This document shows, piece after piece, positions 43,517 through 52,678 of a stretch of DNA of 64,000 nucleotides. The stretch is taken from NCBI GenBank assembly GCA_044368415.1, contig JBIPLJ010000001.1, positions 62,001 through 126,000 of the forward strand, read 5' to 3'. The notes below the pieces were generated by a model. The model was not told the DNA's origin. It saw nothing but the letters and a program-made list of their open reading frames with translations, and did no database searches. Position 1 is the stretch's first letter. Each line of letters opens with the position of its first letter. The position numbers and the translations under genes are program-made. The stretch comes from UBA4615 sp044368415. Lineage in GTDB: Bacteria > Pseudomonadota > Gammaproteobacteria > Burkholderiales > Burkholderiaceae_E.

Positions 43517-44941
43517 TCAGGCTCGAAGCTGCATGGCCTTGTACTCGAGGAATTCCTCGAGGCCGTAGACGCCGTTCTCCCGACCGCGGCCAGACTGCTT
43601 GTAGCCGCCGAAGGGCGCCTGCGGGTTCCAGCGGCCGCCGTTGAGGTCGACCTGTCCGGTGCGCAGCCGACGGGCCACCTGCAGCGCGCGTTCGTCGCTT
43701 CCCGCCCAGACCGCGCCCGACAGCCCGTAGATCGAGTCGTTGGCGATGCGGATCGCGTCAGCCTCGGTGTCGTAGGGGATGATCGCCAGCACTGGCCCGA
43801 AGACCTCTTCCTGAGCGAGCGTCGCCTTCGAGTCGGCCACGACGAACACCGTCGGCTTCACGAAATAGCCGTTGCCCACGCCCTGCGGCGCCTCGGCGCC
43901 GCCGGTGACCAGCTCCGAGCCCTCCTCGATGCCGCGGCGGATGAACCCCAGCACACGGTCGCGCTGCACGGCCGACACCAGCGGCCCGAGCTTGACGCCC
44001 TCGGCGAACGCGCTGCCGACCGTGAACGACTCGGCCGCCGTCTTGGCGATCGCGCGGGCCTCGTCCAGCCGCGAACGCGGCACCAGCAGGCGCGTCCAGG
44101 CGGCGCAGGTCTGGCCGGAGTTCATGTAGCAGTTGGCCACCGAGCTCTTCACCGCCTTTTCGAAGTCGGCATCGTCGAGCACCACCGAGGCGCTCTTGCC
44201 GCCGAGCTCGAGCGCGATCCGCTTGACGGTCTGCGCGCCGACTTCGGAGACGCGCTTGCCGGCGCGCGTGGAGCCGGTGAACGACACCATGTCGACCTCC
44301 GGATGCACGGCGAGCGCCTCGCCGACCACCGGACCGAGACCCGTCACCAGGTTGAAGACGCCGGGCGGCAGACCCGACTCGTGGATCACCTCGGCCAGGA
44401 TGAACGCGTTGATCGGCGCGACCTCGGACGGCTTGAGGACCACGGTGCAGCCGGCGGCCAGGGCCGGTGCGACCTTCAGCGTGATCTGGTTCAGCGGGTA
44501 GTTCCACGGCGTGATCGCCGCGACCACGCCGACCGGCTCGCGGGTGACGACCGAGTGGCCGACCCGCTCGTCGTACTGGAACTCGCGGGCGAGCTTCGCG
44601 TAGTTCGACCAGGCGGCGACCGGGCCGCCGACCTGCACCAGCGTCGACAGCTTGATCGGCATGCCGACCTCGGTGGCGATCGTGCGGGCGAGTTCCTCGC
44701 TGCGCGCCTTCAGGCCGTCGGCGATCTTCTGGACGATGTCGGCGCGCTCGGCGGGGGGCGTCTGCGACCAGCCGTCGAAGGCGGCGCGCGCAGCGGCGAC
44801 CCCTGCATCGGCGTCGGCAGCGGTACCGGCGGGGACGGTCGCCCAGGGCTCGCCGGTGTTGGAATCGGTGACCTCGAGGATCTGCGTCGACGACGGGGCA
44901 ACCCACCTGCCGCCGATGTACAGCTGCGTGCGTTCGATCAT
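43517..44941 (-). CDS. NAD(P)-dependent aldehyde dehydrogenase
   Basis: A 474-residue member of the aldehyde dehydrogenase superfamily. Cofactor region: ITPWNYPLNQITLKVAPALA and FTGSTRAGKRV; catalytic Glu in LELGGKS; catalytic Cys in NSGQTCAAWTRLLVP. It oxidises an aldehyde to the acid; the substrate is not clear from sequence. A GGAGGAGCACGAC site precedes the ATG. It is divergent from bchI and marks the left border of the photosynthesis cluster. Confidence 0.93.
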   Translation of the reverse strand: MIERTQLYIGGRWVAPSSTQILEVTDSNTGEPWATVPAGTAADADAGVAAARAAFDGWSQTPPAERADIVQKIADGLKARSEELARTIATEVGMPIKLSTLVQVGGPVAAWSNYAKLAREFQYDERVGHSVVTREPVGVVAAITPWNYPLNQITLKVAPALAAGCTVVLKPSEVAPINAFILAEVIHESGLPPGVFNLVTGLGPVVGEALAVHPEVDMVSFTGSTRAGKRVSEVGAQTVKRIALELGGKSASVVLDDADFEKAVKSSVANCYMNSGQTCAAWTRLLVPRSRLDEARAIAKTAAESFTVGSAFAEGVKLGPLVSAVQRDRVLGFIRRGIEEGSELVTGGAEAPQGVGNGYFVKPTVFVVADSKATLAQEEVFGPVLAIIPYDTEADAIRIANDSIYGLSGAVWAGSDERALQVARRLRTGQVDLNGGRWNPQAPFGGYKQSGRGRENGVYGLEEFLEYKAMQLRA

Positions 44942-45083
44942 GTCGTGCTCCTCCTGGACCAACGAGTATAGGTGGGGTCCGGGGCCGCGACCGCACCGGC
45001 TCCAAAACGCCCGCGGCGACTCGGCGGGCGCCGGCCGGAGGCTCGCCGGTCTAGAATCCGATTGACAGACACCTCCGTCACGG

Positions 45084-46121
45084 ATGCAGTACATGGCCCT
45101 CGCCTTCCCGTTTTCCGCCATCGTCGGCCAGGACGAAATGAAGCGGGCCATCCTCATCGCCGCCGTCGACCCCTCGATCGGAGGCGTCCTGGTCCTGGGC
45201 GACCGCGGCACCGGCAAGTCGACCGCGGTGCGCGCCCTGGCGGCACTGCTGCCGAAGATGAAGGCGACGGTGGGCTGCCGCTACGCATGCGACCCGGCCG
45301 CGCCGGCCGGCGCCTGCGCCGAATGCGACGCGCTCAAAGCCGGCGGAAAGAAGGTGAAGTCGCACCTCGTGCCGGTGCCGGTCGTCGATCTGCCGCTGGG
45401 CGCGACCGAAGATCGCGTGGTGGGCGCCCTTGATCTGGAGCGAGCACTCACTGCCGGCGTGAAGTCCTTCGAGCCTGGCTTGCTGGCCCGGGCGCATCGC
45501 GGCTTCCTGTACGTCGACGAGGTCAACCTGCTGGAGGACCACCTGGTCGACCTGCTGATCGACGTCGCGGCCTCGGGCGAGAACGTGGTCGAGCGTGAGG
45601 GGCTGAGCGTGCGGCATCCGGCGCGCTTCGTGCTGGTCGGTAGCGGCAACCCCGAGGAGGGCGAGCTGCGGCCGCAGCTGCTCGATCGCTTCGGGCTGTC
45701 GGTCGAGGTGTCGACGCCGACCGAGCTCGCCGACCGGATCGAGGTGGTCAAGCGCCGCGACGCCTTCGAGCGTGACCCGCAGGGCTTTTCGGAACGCTGG
45801 CATCCGGAGGACGAGCGGGTCCGCAAGCGGATCCTGAAAGCGCGCGACCGCGTGAGCGCCATCGAGGTGCCCGACGCGGTGCTCGAGCGCGCAGCCCGAC
45901 TGTGCATCGCCCTGGGTACCGACGGGCTCCGCGGCGAACTGACGCTGATGCGGGCGGCACGGGCGCTGGCCGCGCTCCAGGGCGACGCGGTGGTCGGGGT
46001 CGAGCACCTGCGCAGCGTCGCGCCGTCGGCACTGCGCCACCGGCTGCGTCGCGACCCGCTCGACGACACCGGCTCGGGCGCTCGCGTCGAGCGTGTGGTC
46101 GCCGAACAGATCCCTGCCTGA
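45084..46121 (+). CDS. bchI: Magnesium chelatase subunit I
   Basis: A 345-residue AAA+ ATPase, the motor subunit that with BchD drives Mg insertion into protoporphyrin IX on BchH. It opens FPFSAIVGQDEMKRAILIAA; Walker A GDRGTGKST (39-47), Walker B GFLYVDEVNLL, sensor GSGNPEEGELRPQLLDRFGL. An alternative ATG three codons later (45093) is possible. A TTGACA lies about 15 bp upstream. It is the first gene of bchI-bchD-bchO. Confidence 0.97.
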   Translation: MQYMALAFPFSAIVGQDEMKRAILIAAVDPSIGGVLVLGDRGTGKSTAVRALAALLPKMKATVGCRYACDPAAPAGACAECDALKAGGKKVKSHLVPVPVVDLPLGATEDRVVGALDLERALTAGVKSFEPGLLARAHRGFLYVDEVNLLEDHLVDLLIDVAASGENVVEREGLSVRHPARFVLVGSGNPEEGELRPQLLDRFGLSVEVSTPTELADRIEVVKRRDAFERDPQGFSERWHPEDERVRKRILKARDRVSAIEVPDAVLERAARLCIALGTDGLRGELTLMRAARALAALQGDAVVGVEHLRSVAPSALRHRLRRDPLDDTGSGARVERVVAEQIPA

Positions 46122-46125
46122 GTCG

Positions 46126-48174
46126 ATGGACGCGGCCGGTTCGATCACCCCTGCCGGGGCCCCGCCGAGGGACGACGCAGGCGGCATCGACCCGGCGGTC
46201 CTGCGCTGGGCGGACGCGCTTCGCGCCGCCTCGCTGCTGGCAGTGGACCCGTGGGGCTTCGGGGGCGTTGCGCTCGAGGCCGGTCATGGGCCCGTACGTG
46301 AGCGATGGCTCGCTATCGTTCGAAGCCTCTGCCCAAGGGATGCGCCGTGGCGCCGCGTGCCGATTCATGCCAGCGACGAGCGCCTGCTGGGCGGCCTCGA
46401 CCTGACGGCGACGCTGGCCGCGGGCCGGCCGGTTGCGCAGACCGGTCTGCTGGCCGAGGCCGACGGCGGTGTACTGCTGCTGGCGATGGCCGAGCGCGTG
46501 CCGGGCACGACCGCGTCGCGCCTGTGTGCTGCGCTCGACACCGGTGAGTGCGCGCTCGCCCGCGATGGGCTCGCGTCGGCCCGGCCAGCACGGTTCGGCG
46601 TGATCGCGCTGGACGAGGGTGTGGGCGACGACCCGCCGCCGGCCGCCGCGCTGCTCGAGCGGCTGGCCTTCCGGATCGACCTGGCCGAGGTGCCGGTGGG
46701 CGTGGCCGACGCCTTCGGCGGGCCGGACGACGTGGGGGCCGATGCCGCGGCGGTCGCGGCAGCCCGGACTCGGATGGCCACGGTCGAGGTCGATGAGGAG
46801 ACGCTGAATGCGCTGTGTGCGACGGCAGCCGCCCTCGGGGTGTCCTCGGCACGGGCGTCGCTGATGGCGCTGCGCGCGGCGCGGGCCGCGGCGGCGCTCG
46901 ACGGGCGCGACCGGGTGAGCGCTGACGACGCATCGCTCGCTGTACGCCTGGTGCTGGCACCGCGGGCAACCCAGTGGCCGGCGCCCCAGGACGCGACGCC
47001 GCCCGAGTCGCCTCCGCCCGAGTCGCCCGCGCCCGAACCCGAATCGCCGTCGCCCGAGTCGCCCGAGAATCCGGCCGACGATCCGCCGCCGCCGCCGCCG
47101 CCGCCGCCCGAGGAGGTCGAGGACGACGCCGTGTCCGATCCGCAGCAGCCGCTCGACGAGGTGGTTCTCGACGCAGCGAAGGCCGCGATCCCGCCCGGGC
47201 TGCTCGCCAACCTGATGCTCGCCGCACATGCAGCGGGGGGTTCGGGCGCCGGTCGGGCCGGCGTGATGCGGGCCACCAAGCTGCGAGGCCGTCCCGCCGG
47301 CACCCGGCCGGGCACGCCACGCGACGGCGCCCGGCTCGCGCTGGTCGACACCCTGCGCGCGGCCGCGCCGTGGCAGCCACTGCGGCGCCGGGAGGCGGAA
47401 TCGGCGCGGGCCGCCGCGATGGCGGCATCGGCGATGCACGCGCCGGCCCCCGGCAGCGCGACCGGCGCACCGGCTGTTGCTCGGCCTGTTGCTCGGCCTG
47501 TTGCCCCGCCTGTTACCCCGTCAGCCGCCCCGCGCCTGTCCCTGCGCGCCTCGGACCTGCGTGTCGCCCGCCTGCGCGAGCGCACCGAGACCACGACGAT
47601 CTTCGCGATCGATGCGTCCGGCTCGTCGGCACTGCACCGGCTCGCCGAAGCCAAGGGCGCCGTCGAGCTGCTGCTAGCGGACTGCTATGTACGCCGTGAC
47701 CGCGTCGCAGTGGTCGCCTTCCGGGGTCGCGCGGCCGAAGTGCTGTTGCCGCCGACCCGCTCGCTGGTGCGCGCCAAGCGCAGTCTCGCCAGTCTGCCGG
47801 GCGGCGGCGGCACGCCGCTGGCCGCCGGCATCGACGCAGTCGCCGGGCTGGCCGAGGGCGTCGCGCGGCGCGGCGGCTCGTCGGTGTTGGTGTTCCTGAC
47901 CGACGGCCGCGCGAACGTCGCGCGTGATGGCACTGGCGGTCGAACCCGCGCCGACGAGGACGCCCGTGACGCCGCCCGGCGCCTGCGCGTTGCGGGCCAT
48001 GCGACGCTGCTGCTCGACACATCCCCTCAGCCGGCCCCCGCCGCACAGTTGCTCGCCGCCACCATGGCTGCGGCCTACGTGCCGCTGCCGCGTGCGGACG
48101 CCGCCTCGATCGCGGCACCGGTGCGCGCCGCAGCCGGGCTCAGCGCCCGCCGCGCTCCCGGCCGTGTCCGCTGA
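46126..48174 (+). CDS. bchD: Magnesium chelatase subunit D
   Basis: A 682-residue platform subunit. Residues about 1-270 are a degenerate AAA+ domain without a proper Walker A. Next comes a Pro/Glu-rich acidic linker (about 285-345, with nine consecutive Pro) and an Ala/Pro segment with ARPVARPVAPPV repeats, then a C-terminal von Willebrand A domain with MIDAS FAIDASGSSA. BchD forms the two-tier ring with BchI. ATG 46126 lies 4 bp after the bchI stop. The end overlaps bchO by 11 nt. Confidence 0.95.
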   Translation: MDAAGSITPAGAPPRDDAGGIDPAVLRWADALRAASLLAVDPWGFGGVALEAGHGPVRERWLAIVRSLCPRDAPWRRVPIHASDERLLGGLDLTATLAAGRPVAQTGLLAEADGGVLLLAMAERVPGTTASRLCAALDTGECALARDGLASARPARFGVIALDEGVGDDPPPAAALLERLAFRIDLAEVPVGVADAFGGPDDVGADAAAVAAARTRMATVEVDEETLNALCATAAALGVSSARASLMALRAARAAAALDGRDRVSADDASLAVRLVLAPRATQWPAPQDATPPESPPPESPAPEPESPSPESPENPADDPPPPPPPPPEEVEDDAVSDPQQPLDEVVLDAAKAAIPPGLLANLMLAAHAAGGSGAGRAGVMRATKLRGRPAGTRPGTPRDGARLALVDTLRAAAPWQPLRRREAESARAAAMAASAMHAPAPGSATGAPAVARPVARPVAPPVTPSAAPRLSLRASDLRVARLRERTETTTIFAIDASGSSALHRLAEAKGAVELLLADCYVRRDRVAVVAFRGRAAEVLLPPTRSLVRAKRSLASLPGGGGTPLAAGIDAVAGLAEGVARRGGSSVLVFLTDGRANVARDGTGGRTRADEDARDAARRLRVAGHATLLLDTSPQPAPAAQLLAATMAAAYVPLPRADAASIAAPVRAAAGLSARRAPGRVR

Positions 48175-49087
48175 CCTCCGCGGCAATCGGCTCGACTGGG
48201 AGCGTGACAGCCGCGACTGGCCGAACCGCGCGGCCAGCCGCTTCGTGGAGGCCGGCGGCCTGCGCTGGCACGTCCAGTCGTTCGACGCGATGCGTGACGC
48301 ACCGAGCCTGTTGCTGCTGCACGGCACCGGCGCCGCCACCCATTCTTGGCGCGGTCTCGCCCCCCGGCTGAGCGCAACCTTCCGCGTGCTCGCACCCGAC
48401 CTGCCGGGCCACGGCTTCACCGACCTGCCGGGCCCGCGCAGCCTGTCGCTGCCCGGCATGGCCGAGGCGCTCGCCGCGCTGCTGGCCGCGACCGGCACCA
48501 CGCCCGATCTGATCGTCGGCCATTCGGCAGGGGCCGCCATCGCGGCCCGTCTGGTGCTCGACGGCCATGCCGCCCCGCGCGGGCTGGTCGGGCTGAACCC
48601 GGCGTTCCTGCCGTTCGGCGGCCTACCCGGCCAGCTGTTCCTGCCGGCGGCCCGCTGGCTCGGCGGACTCTCGGCCGCACCCAGGCTCTTCGCGCGGCTC
48701 GGCGAATCGCCGGCGGTGCTCGACCGGCTGCTGCGCGGCACCGGCTCGGAGATCGGCGACGACGGGCGACGCGGCTACGCCATGCTGGTCGCCAACGCCG
48801 GACATGTCGCAGGCGCGCTCGGCATGATGGCCCACTGGGATCTGCGCCCGCTCGAGCGCGAGCTGCCCCGGCTGCCCTGTCCGATGCTGATGATCGTCGG
48901 CGCCCGCGACACCACCGTGCCGCCCGAACAGGCGCTTGGCGTGCAGCGCCGCGTGCCGGGGTCGACGGTCGAGACACTGGCCGGCCTCGGTCACCTCGCC
49001 CACGAGGAGCGGCCCGATCAGGTCGCCGACCGGATCGCGGCCTTCGCGGCCCGGCTCGGCATCACGACACCGCTGGCACCGGGCTGA
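48164..49087 (+). CDS. bchO: Alpha/beta hydrolase BchO
   Basis: A 307-residue alpha/beta hydrolase with GTG start at 48164, overlapping bchD. It has the oxyanion motif LLLHGTGAATHSW, nucleophile Ser in VGHSAGAAIA, acid Asp in GARDTTVPPE and catalytic His in GLGHLAHEE. It is known from photosynthesis clusters as BchO, next to bchD, and is thought to help Mg chelatase or early bacteriochlorophyll steps; its reaction is not settled. Longer frames upstream overlap bchD and are not coding. Confidence 0.9.
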   Translation: MSADLRGNRLDWERDSRDWPNRAASRFVEAGGLRWHVQSFDAMRDAPSLLLLHGTGAATHSWRGLAPRLSATFRVLAPDLPGHGFTDLPGPRSLSLPGMAEALAALLAATGTTPDLIVGHSAGAAIAARLVLDGHAAPRGLVGLNPAFLPFGGLPGQLFLPAARWLGGLSAAPRLFARLGESPAVLDRLLRGTGSEIGDDGRRGYAMLVANAGHVAGALGMMAHWDLRPLERELPRLPCPMLMIVGARDTTVPPEQALGVQRRVPGSTVETLAGLGHLAHEERPDQVADRIAAFAARLGITTPLAPG

Positions 49088-49149
49088 ACGGGGGGCCTCC
49101 GCCCGGCCGTCAGCGGCCGCGACCGTACACGGGTCGTGACAGTATTGTT

Positions 49150-49167
49150 TGTCTAGCCAGCCTTACA
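49150..49167. promoter_or_regulatory. PpsR/CrtJ-type box upstream of crtB
   Basis: TGT-CTAGCCAGCCTT-ACA fits the TGT-N12-ACA palindrome bound by PpsR/CrtJ, the aerobic repressor of photosynthesis genes. It lies 42 bp upstream of the crtB ATG. Confidence 0.65.
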
Positions 49168-49209
49168 CGGCTACCATGGCCCGGCCGACCCGCTCCGAGG
49201 CCGTTCCCC

Positions 49210-50337
49210 ATGTCCGCGATCGCTCCGTCCCCGTCCCGCCTGTCCGACCGCGTCGCCGCGCCGACGCCAGATGCCCTCGCCCGCGCGCTCGCAGACGAAG
49301 ACCTCGAGGCCTGCCGCGAGCAGCTGCGCGACGGCTCGCGGACCTTTCTCGCGGCCTCGAAGCTGCTGCCGCGGCGTGTGCGTGACTCTGCCTGCGCGCT
49401 GTACGCGTTCTGCCGCAGCGCCGACGATGCGGTCGACCTCGACACCGTCGACGAGCTGGCAGCGGTCGGACGCCTGCGCGTGCGCCTGGCGCGGCTGTAC
49501 GCCGGCGACCCGATGTCCACCCCGTCGGACCGCGCGATGGCGCGCGTGGTCATGCGCCACGGCCTGCCGCGCGAACTGCCCGAGGCCCTGCTCGACGGCT
49601 TTGAGTGGGATGCCCGCGGCCGGCGCTACGAGACCATCGAGGAGCTCTACGACTACGGCGCCCGCGTGGCCGGCACCGTGGGCGCGATGATGGCCGTTCT
49701 GATGGGCCGCACCTCAGCCGAGGCGGTCGCCCGGGCCTGCGACCTCGGTGTCGCGATGCAGCTCTCGAATATCGCCCGCGACGTCGGCGAAGACGCGCGC
49801 CGCGGCCGCATCTACCTGCCTCTCGCCTGGCTGCGCCAGGCTGGCGTCGACCCCGATGCCTGGCTGGCCAACCCGGTCTTCGACGCGCGGATCGCGACGG
49901 TCGTGCGCCGGCTGCTCAACGCGGCCGACGCGCTCTACCTGCGCGCCGAAGCCGGCATCGGCCTGCTGCCGCCCACCTGCCGCCCGGGCATCCAGGCCGC
50001 TCGCGTGCTGTACGCGGAAATCGGCCACGAGGTCGCGCGCCGCGGCTGCGACTCGGTGTCGCAGCGCGCGGTCGTGCCCCGCCGCCGCAAAGCCGTGCTG
50101 CTGCTCCAGGCGCTGGCCACCGGCGCCCTCGCGCCCCGGCCGTCCGGCAAGGCGCTGCCGGTGCTGGACGCGGTCCGCTACCTGGTGCAGGCCGCCACGC
50201 GCGCCGACCCCGTCGCCCTGGCCGCAGCGTCCGACGAGGACCCGCGGGGCAGCGAGCGCACCGTCCGCGTGATCGAGCTCCTCGAGCGCCAGGCGATGCG
50301 CGCCCAGGCACAGCGCGACCGGAGCGTCGTCTCCTGA
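49210..50337 (+). CDS. crtB: Phytoene synthase
   Basis: A 375-residue prenyl-transferring enzyme that condenses two geranylgeranyl diphosphates to phytoene. The two Asp-rich motifs are RSADDAVDLDTVDE and NIARDVGEDARRGRIYLP, the latter being the squalene/phytoene synthase signature. Other family blocks: CALYAFCRSADDAV, YDYGARVAGTVGAMM and AEAGIGLLP. The start is the ATG at 49210, after a PpsR-like box. It supplies the carotenoid branch together with crtE downstream. Confidence 0.95.
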   Translation: MSAIAPSPSRLSDRVAAPTPDALARALADEDLEACREQLRDGSRTFLAASKLLPRRVRDSACALYAFCRSADDAVDLDTVDELAAVGRLRVRLARLYAGDPMSTPSDRAMARVVMRHGLPRELPEALLDGFEWDARGRRYETIEELYDYGARVAGTVGAMMAVLMGRTSAEAVARACDLGVAMQLSNIARDVGEDARRGRIYLPLAWLRQAGVDPDAWLANPVFDARIATVVRRLLNAADALYLRAEAGIGLLPPTCRPGIQAARVLYAEIGHEVARRGCDSVSQRAVVPRRRKAVLLLQALATGALAPRPSGKALPVLDAVRYLVQAATRADPVALAAASDEDPRGSERTVRVIELLERQAMRAQAQRDRSVVS

Positions 50338-50384
50338 ATGTGACTCACGGGCGCGTCATCGCCCGTTGACGCTGAGACACGAAG

Positions 50385-50402
50385 TGTCTATCGTAGTTGA
50401 CA
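50385..50402. promoter_or_regulatory. PpsR/CrtJ-type box upstream of crtE
   Basis: TGT-CTATCGTAGTTG-ACA fits TGT-N12-ACA. The TTGACA at its right edge can serve as a -35 element, so binding would block it. It lies 58 bp upstream of the crtE ATG. Confidence 0.7.
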
Positions 50403-50460
50403 CACACAACGGGCACGCCGAGTTGACACTCGCGCAGTCCATCACACGGGACGACTTCAC

Positions 50461-51360
50461 ATGGACATCCTCGCCCGGATCGAGCAGGCCCTGGATACCG
50501 CGCTCGCGCAGCACGAGATCCCCGGCGCCCCGCCCAAGCTCGCCGCGGCGATCCGCCATGCGGTCTTCCCCGGCGGCGCGCGCATCCGCCCGCAGCTGTG
50601 CATCGCGGTCGCCCGCGCCTGCGGCGACGACGAGCCGGGGCTGGCCAACGCCGCCGCGGTCTCGCTCGAGCTGATGCACTGCGCCTCGCTCGTTCACGAC
50701 GATCTGCCCTGCTTCGACGACGCCGCCACCCGCCGCGGCCGCCCCTCGGTGCAGGCCGCCTTCGGCGAACCGCTCGCAGTGCTCGCCGGTGACGCAATGA
50801 TCGTCCGCGCGTTCCAGGTCCTCGGCGAGGCGGCGACACACACGCCCCGGCGTCTCGGGCCGCTGCTCGCGACCATCGCCAGCGGCACTGGCACCCCGTT
50901 CGGCATCGTCGCCGGCCAGGCCTGGGAAGCCGAGCCGCGCGTCACCCTGTCCGACTACCAGCGCGCCAAGACCGGGGCACTGTTCGCCGCGGCCACCGCA
51001 GCGGGCGCCGAGGCCGCGGGCGCCGAAGGCCGCATCTGGCGCGGGCTCGGCGACCGGCTCGGCGAGGCCTACCAGGTCGCCGACGACATCCGTGACGTGC
51101 TGTCCGACCCCGCCGTACTCGGCAAGCCTATCGGCCAGGACGTGCTGCTCGGGCGCCCGAGCTCCGCCCGTGAGCTGGGCCTCGACGGCGCGATCTTCCA
51201 CTTCGAGTCGCTGGTCGCGCAGGCGATCGCGGCGATTCCCGACTGTGCGGGTGCCCCCCGCCTGCGAGCCCTGGTATGGATGGAATCCGAACGGCTGGTG
51301 CCGCGCGCGTGGTGCGAGGACGCAGCGGCCCGCCGGGCCCGGACGCAGGCCCACGCCTGA
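50461..51360 (+). CDS. crtE: Geranylgeranyl diphosphate synthase
   Basis: A 299-residue trans-prenyl diphosphate synthase. The first Asp-rich motif is HDDLPCFDDAATRRG, the second DDIRDVLSD; AFGEPLAVLAGDAMIVRAFQ is a further family block. It makes GGPP for carotenoids and the bacteriochlorophyll tail. Its end overlaps the crtF frame by up to 85 nt. Presence in the crt cluster argues for CrtE rather than the farnesyl-forming IspA, although sequence alone does not separate them well. Confidence 0.92.
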   Translation: MDILARIEQALDTALAQHEIPGAPPKLAAAIRHAVFPGGARIRPQLCIAVARACGDDEPGLANAAAVSLELMHCASLVHDDLPCFDDAATRRGRPSVQAAFGEPLAVLAGDAMIVRAFQVLGEAATHTPRRLGPLLATIASGTGTPFGIVAGQAWEAEPRVTLSDYQRAKTGALFAAATAAGAEAAGAEGRIWRGLGDRLGEAYQVADDIRDVLSDPAVLGKPIGQDVLLGRPSSARELGLDGAIFHFESLVAQAIAAIPDCAGAPRLRALVWMESERLVPRAWCEDAAARRARTQAHA

Positions 51361-52490
51361 GCCCACCGGCCCGACCGACGCTACGTGACCGCTGGCGCGC
51401 GCTGCGGGACCGGCTGCTCACCAGCCCGGCCTTCCACCGCCGCGCCGCCGCGTTCCCCCTGACGCGGCCGTTCGTGCGCAGCGATGCGCGCGCGCTCTTC
51501 GACGTGGTCGCCGGCTTCACCTACTCGCAGGTGCTGCTCGCCTGCGTGCGGCTGCACGTGTTCGACACCCTCGCCGAAGGCCCGCTCGCCGCCGACGAGC
51601 TCGCCCGCCGCATCGGCCTGCCCGCCGACGGCGCCGCGCGCCTGTTCGCCGCCGCCGCCTCGCTGAAGCTGATCGAGGCCCGCGACGACGGCCGCTGGGG
51701 CCTCGGTCGCCTGGGCGCGCCGATCGTCGCGCTCCCGTCGGTGGCCGCGATGGTCGAACACCACGCGACGCTCTACCAGGACCTCGTCGACCCGGTCGCG
51801 CTGCTGCGCGGTGAACGCGACACCTCGATGTCCGGCTACTGGCCATATGCCGACACCACGCCCGGCGCGGTCCCCGAGCGTCTCGACACCGCGCGCGTGG
51901 CCGAATACTCCGAGCTGATGGCGGTCACTCAGCCGATGGTCGCCGAGCAGGTGCTCGACGCATACCCGCTCACGCGTCACCGCTGCCTGCTCGACGTCGG
52001 CGGCGGCGATGGCGCATTCCTCATGAAAGTCGCCGAGCGCGCGCCGGCGCTGAAGTTGATGCTGTTCGACCTGCCGGCCGTCGCCGAGCGCGCACAGGCC
52101 CGCTTCGCACGTGCCGGGCTGGCCGATCGGGCACAGGCCCACGGCGGCAGCTTCCACACCGACCCGCTGCCTGCCGGCGCCGACGTGATCACGCTGGTGC
52201 GCGTGCTCTTCGACCATCCCGACGATCGCGTGCTCGCGATCCTGCGCGCAGCGCGGACCGCGCTGCCGGCGCACGGCACCCTGCTGGTCTGCGAGCCGAT
52301 GTCCGGCACCCCCGGCGCCGAGGCGATCGGCGACGCGTATTACGGCCTGTACCTGCTCGCGATGGGCAAGGGCCGCTCGCGCACGCCCGCGCGCATCCAG
52401 GCGCTGCTGCACGACGCCGGCTTCACATCGGTCGAGCTGCTCCCGACCCGGCTGCCGCTCCAGACCCGCGTGTTGCGCGCAAGGCCTTGA
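51276..52490 (+). CDS. crtF: Hydroxyneurosporene O-methyltransferase
   Basis: A SAM-dependent O-methyltransferase of up to 404 residues; a GTG at 51312 would shorten it and reduce the overlap with crtE. It has an N-terminal dimerisation/winged-helix part (ADELARRIGLPADGAARLFA) and the SAM motif RCLLDVGGGDGAFLMKV, followed by LMLFDLPAVAERA. CrtF methylates the C-1 hydroxyl of hydroxylated neurosporene-type carotenoids on the way to spheroidene or spirilloxanthin. Its place between crtE and bchC is the classic crtEF-bchCXYZ superoperon order. Confidence 0.92.
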   Translation: MDGIRTAGAARVVRGRSGPPGPDAGPRLSPPARPTLRDRWRALRDRLLTSPAFHRRAAAFPLTRPFVRSDARALFDVVAGFTYSQVLLACVRLHVFDTLAEGPLAADELARRIGLPADGAARLFAAAASLKLIEARDDGRWGLGRLGAPIVALPSVAAMVEHHATLYQDLVDPVALLRGERDTSMSGYWPYADTTPGAVPERLDTARVAEYSELMAVTQPMVAEQVLDAYPLTRHRCLLDVGGGDGAFLMKVAERAPALKLMLFDLPAVAERAQARFARAGLADRAQAHGGSFHTDPLPAGADVITLVRVLFDHPDDRVLAILRAARTALPAHGTLLVCEPMSGTPGAEAIGDAYYGLYLLAMGKGRSRTPARIQALLHDAGFTSVELLPTRLPLQTRVLRARP

Positions 52491-52541
52491 ACGTCGAATC
52501 CGTGGCGACGCCGCAGCGTCGGGACGCAGCACCACTGATAC

Positions 52542-52559
52542 TGTCCATTTCGCTTGACA
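52542..52559. promoter_or_regulatory. PpsR/CrtJ-type box upstream of bchC
   Basis: TGT-CCATTTCGCTTG-ACA fits TGT-N12-ACA. Its right half is the TTGACA -35 of the bchC promoter, a direct design for repression. Confidence 0.75.
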
Positions 52560-52581
52560 CTTATTGCAGTAAGCCTAAGAT
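52554..52581 (+). promoter_or_regulatory. Putative sigma-70 promoter of bchCXYZ
   Basis: TTGACA at 52554-52559 and TAAGAT at 52576-52581 are separated by 16 bp. It lies about 100 bp upstream of the bchC ATG, inside a locally AT-rich stretch, and overlaps the PpsR-like box. Confidence 0.6.
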
Positions 52582-52678
52582 GACATTCCCAAGGGAGCAT
52601 TGACATGCCCTGGAACGACCTGCCAGCCCGCCCATTGAAGCCATTCCCCCAGACCGCTGCGCAGCACGGAGTCGCGCG

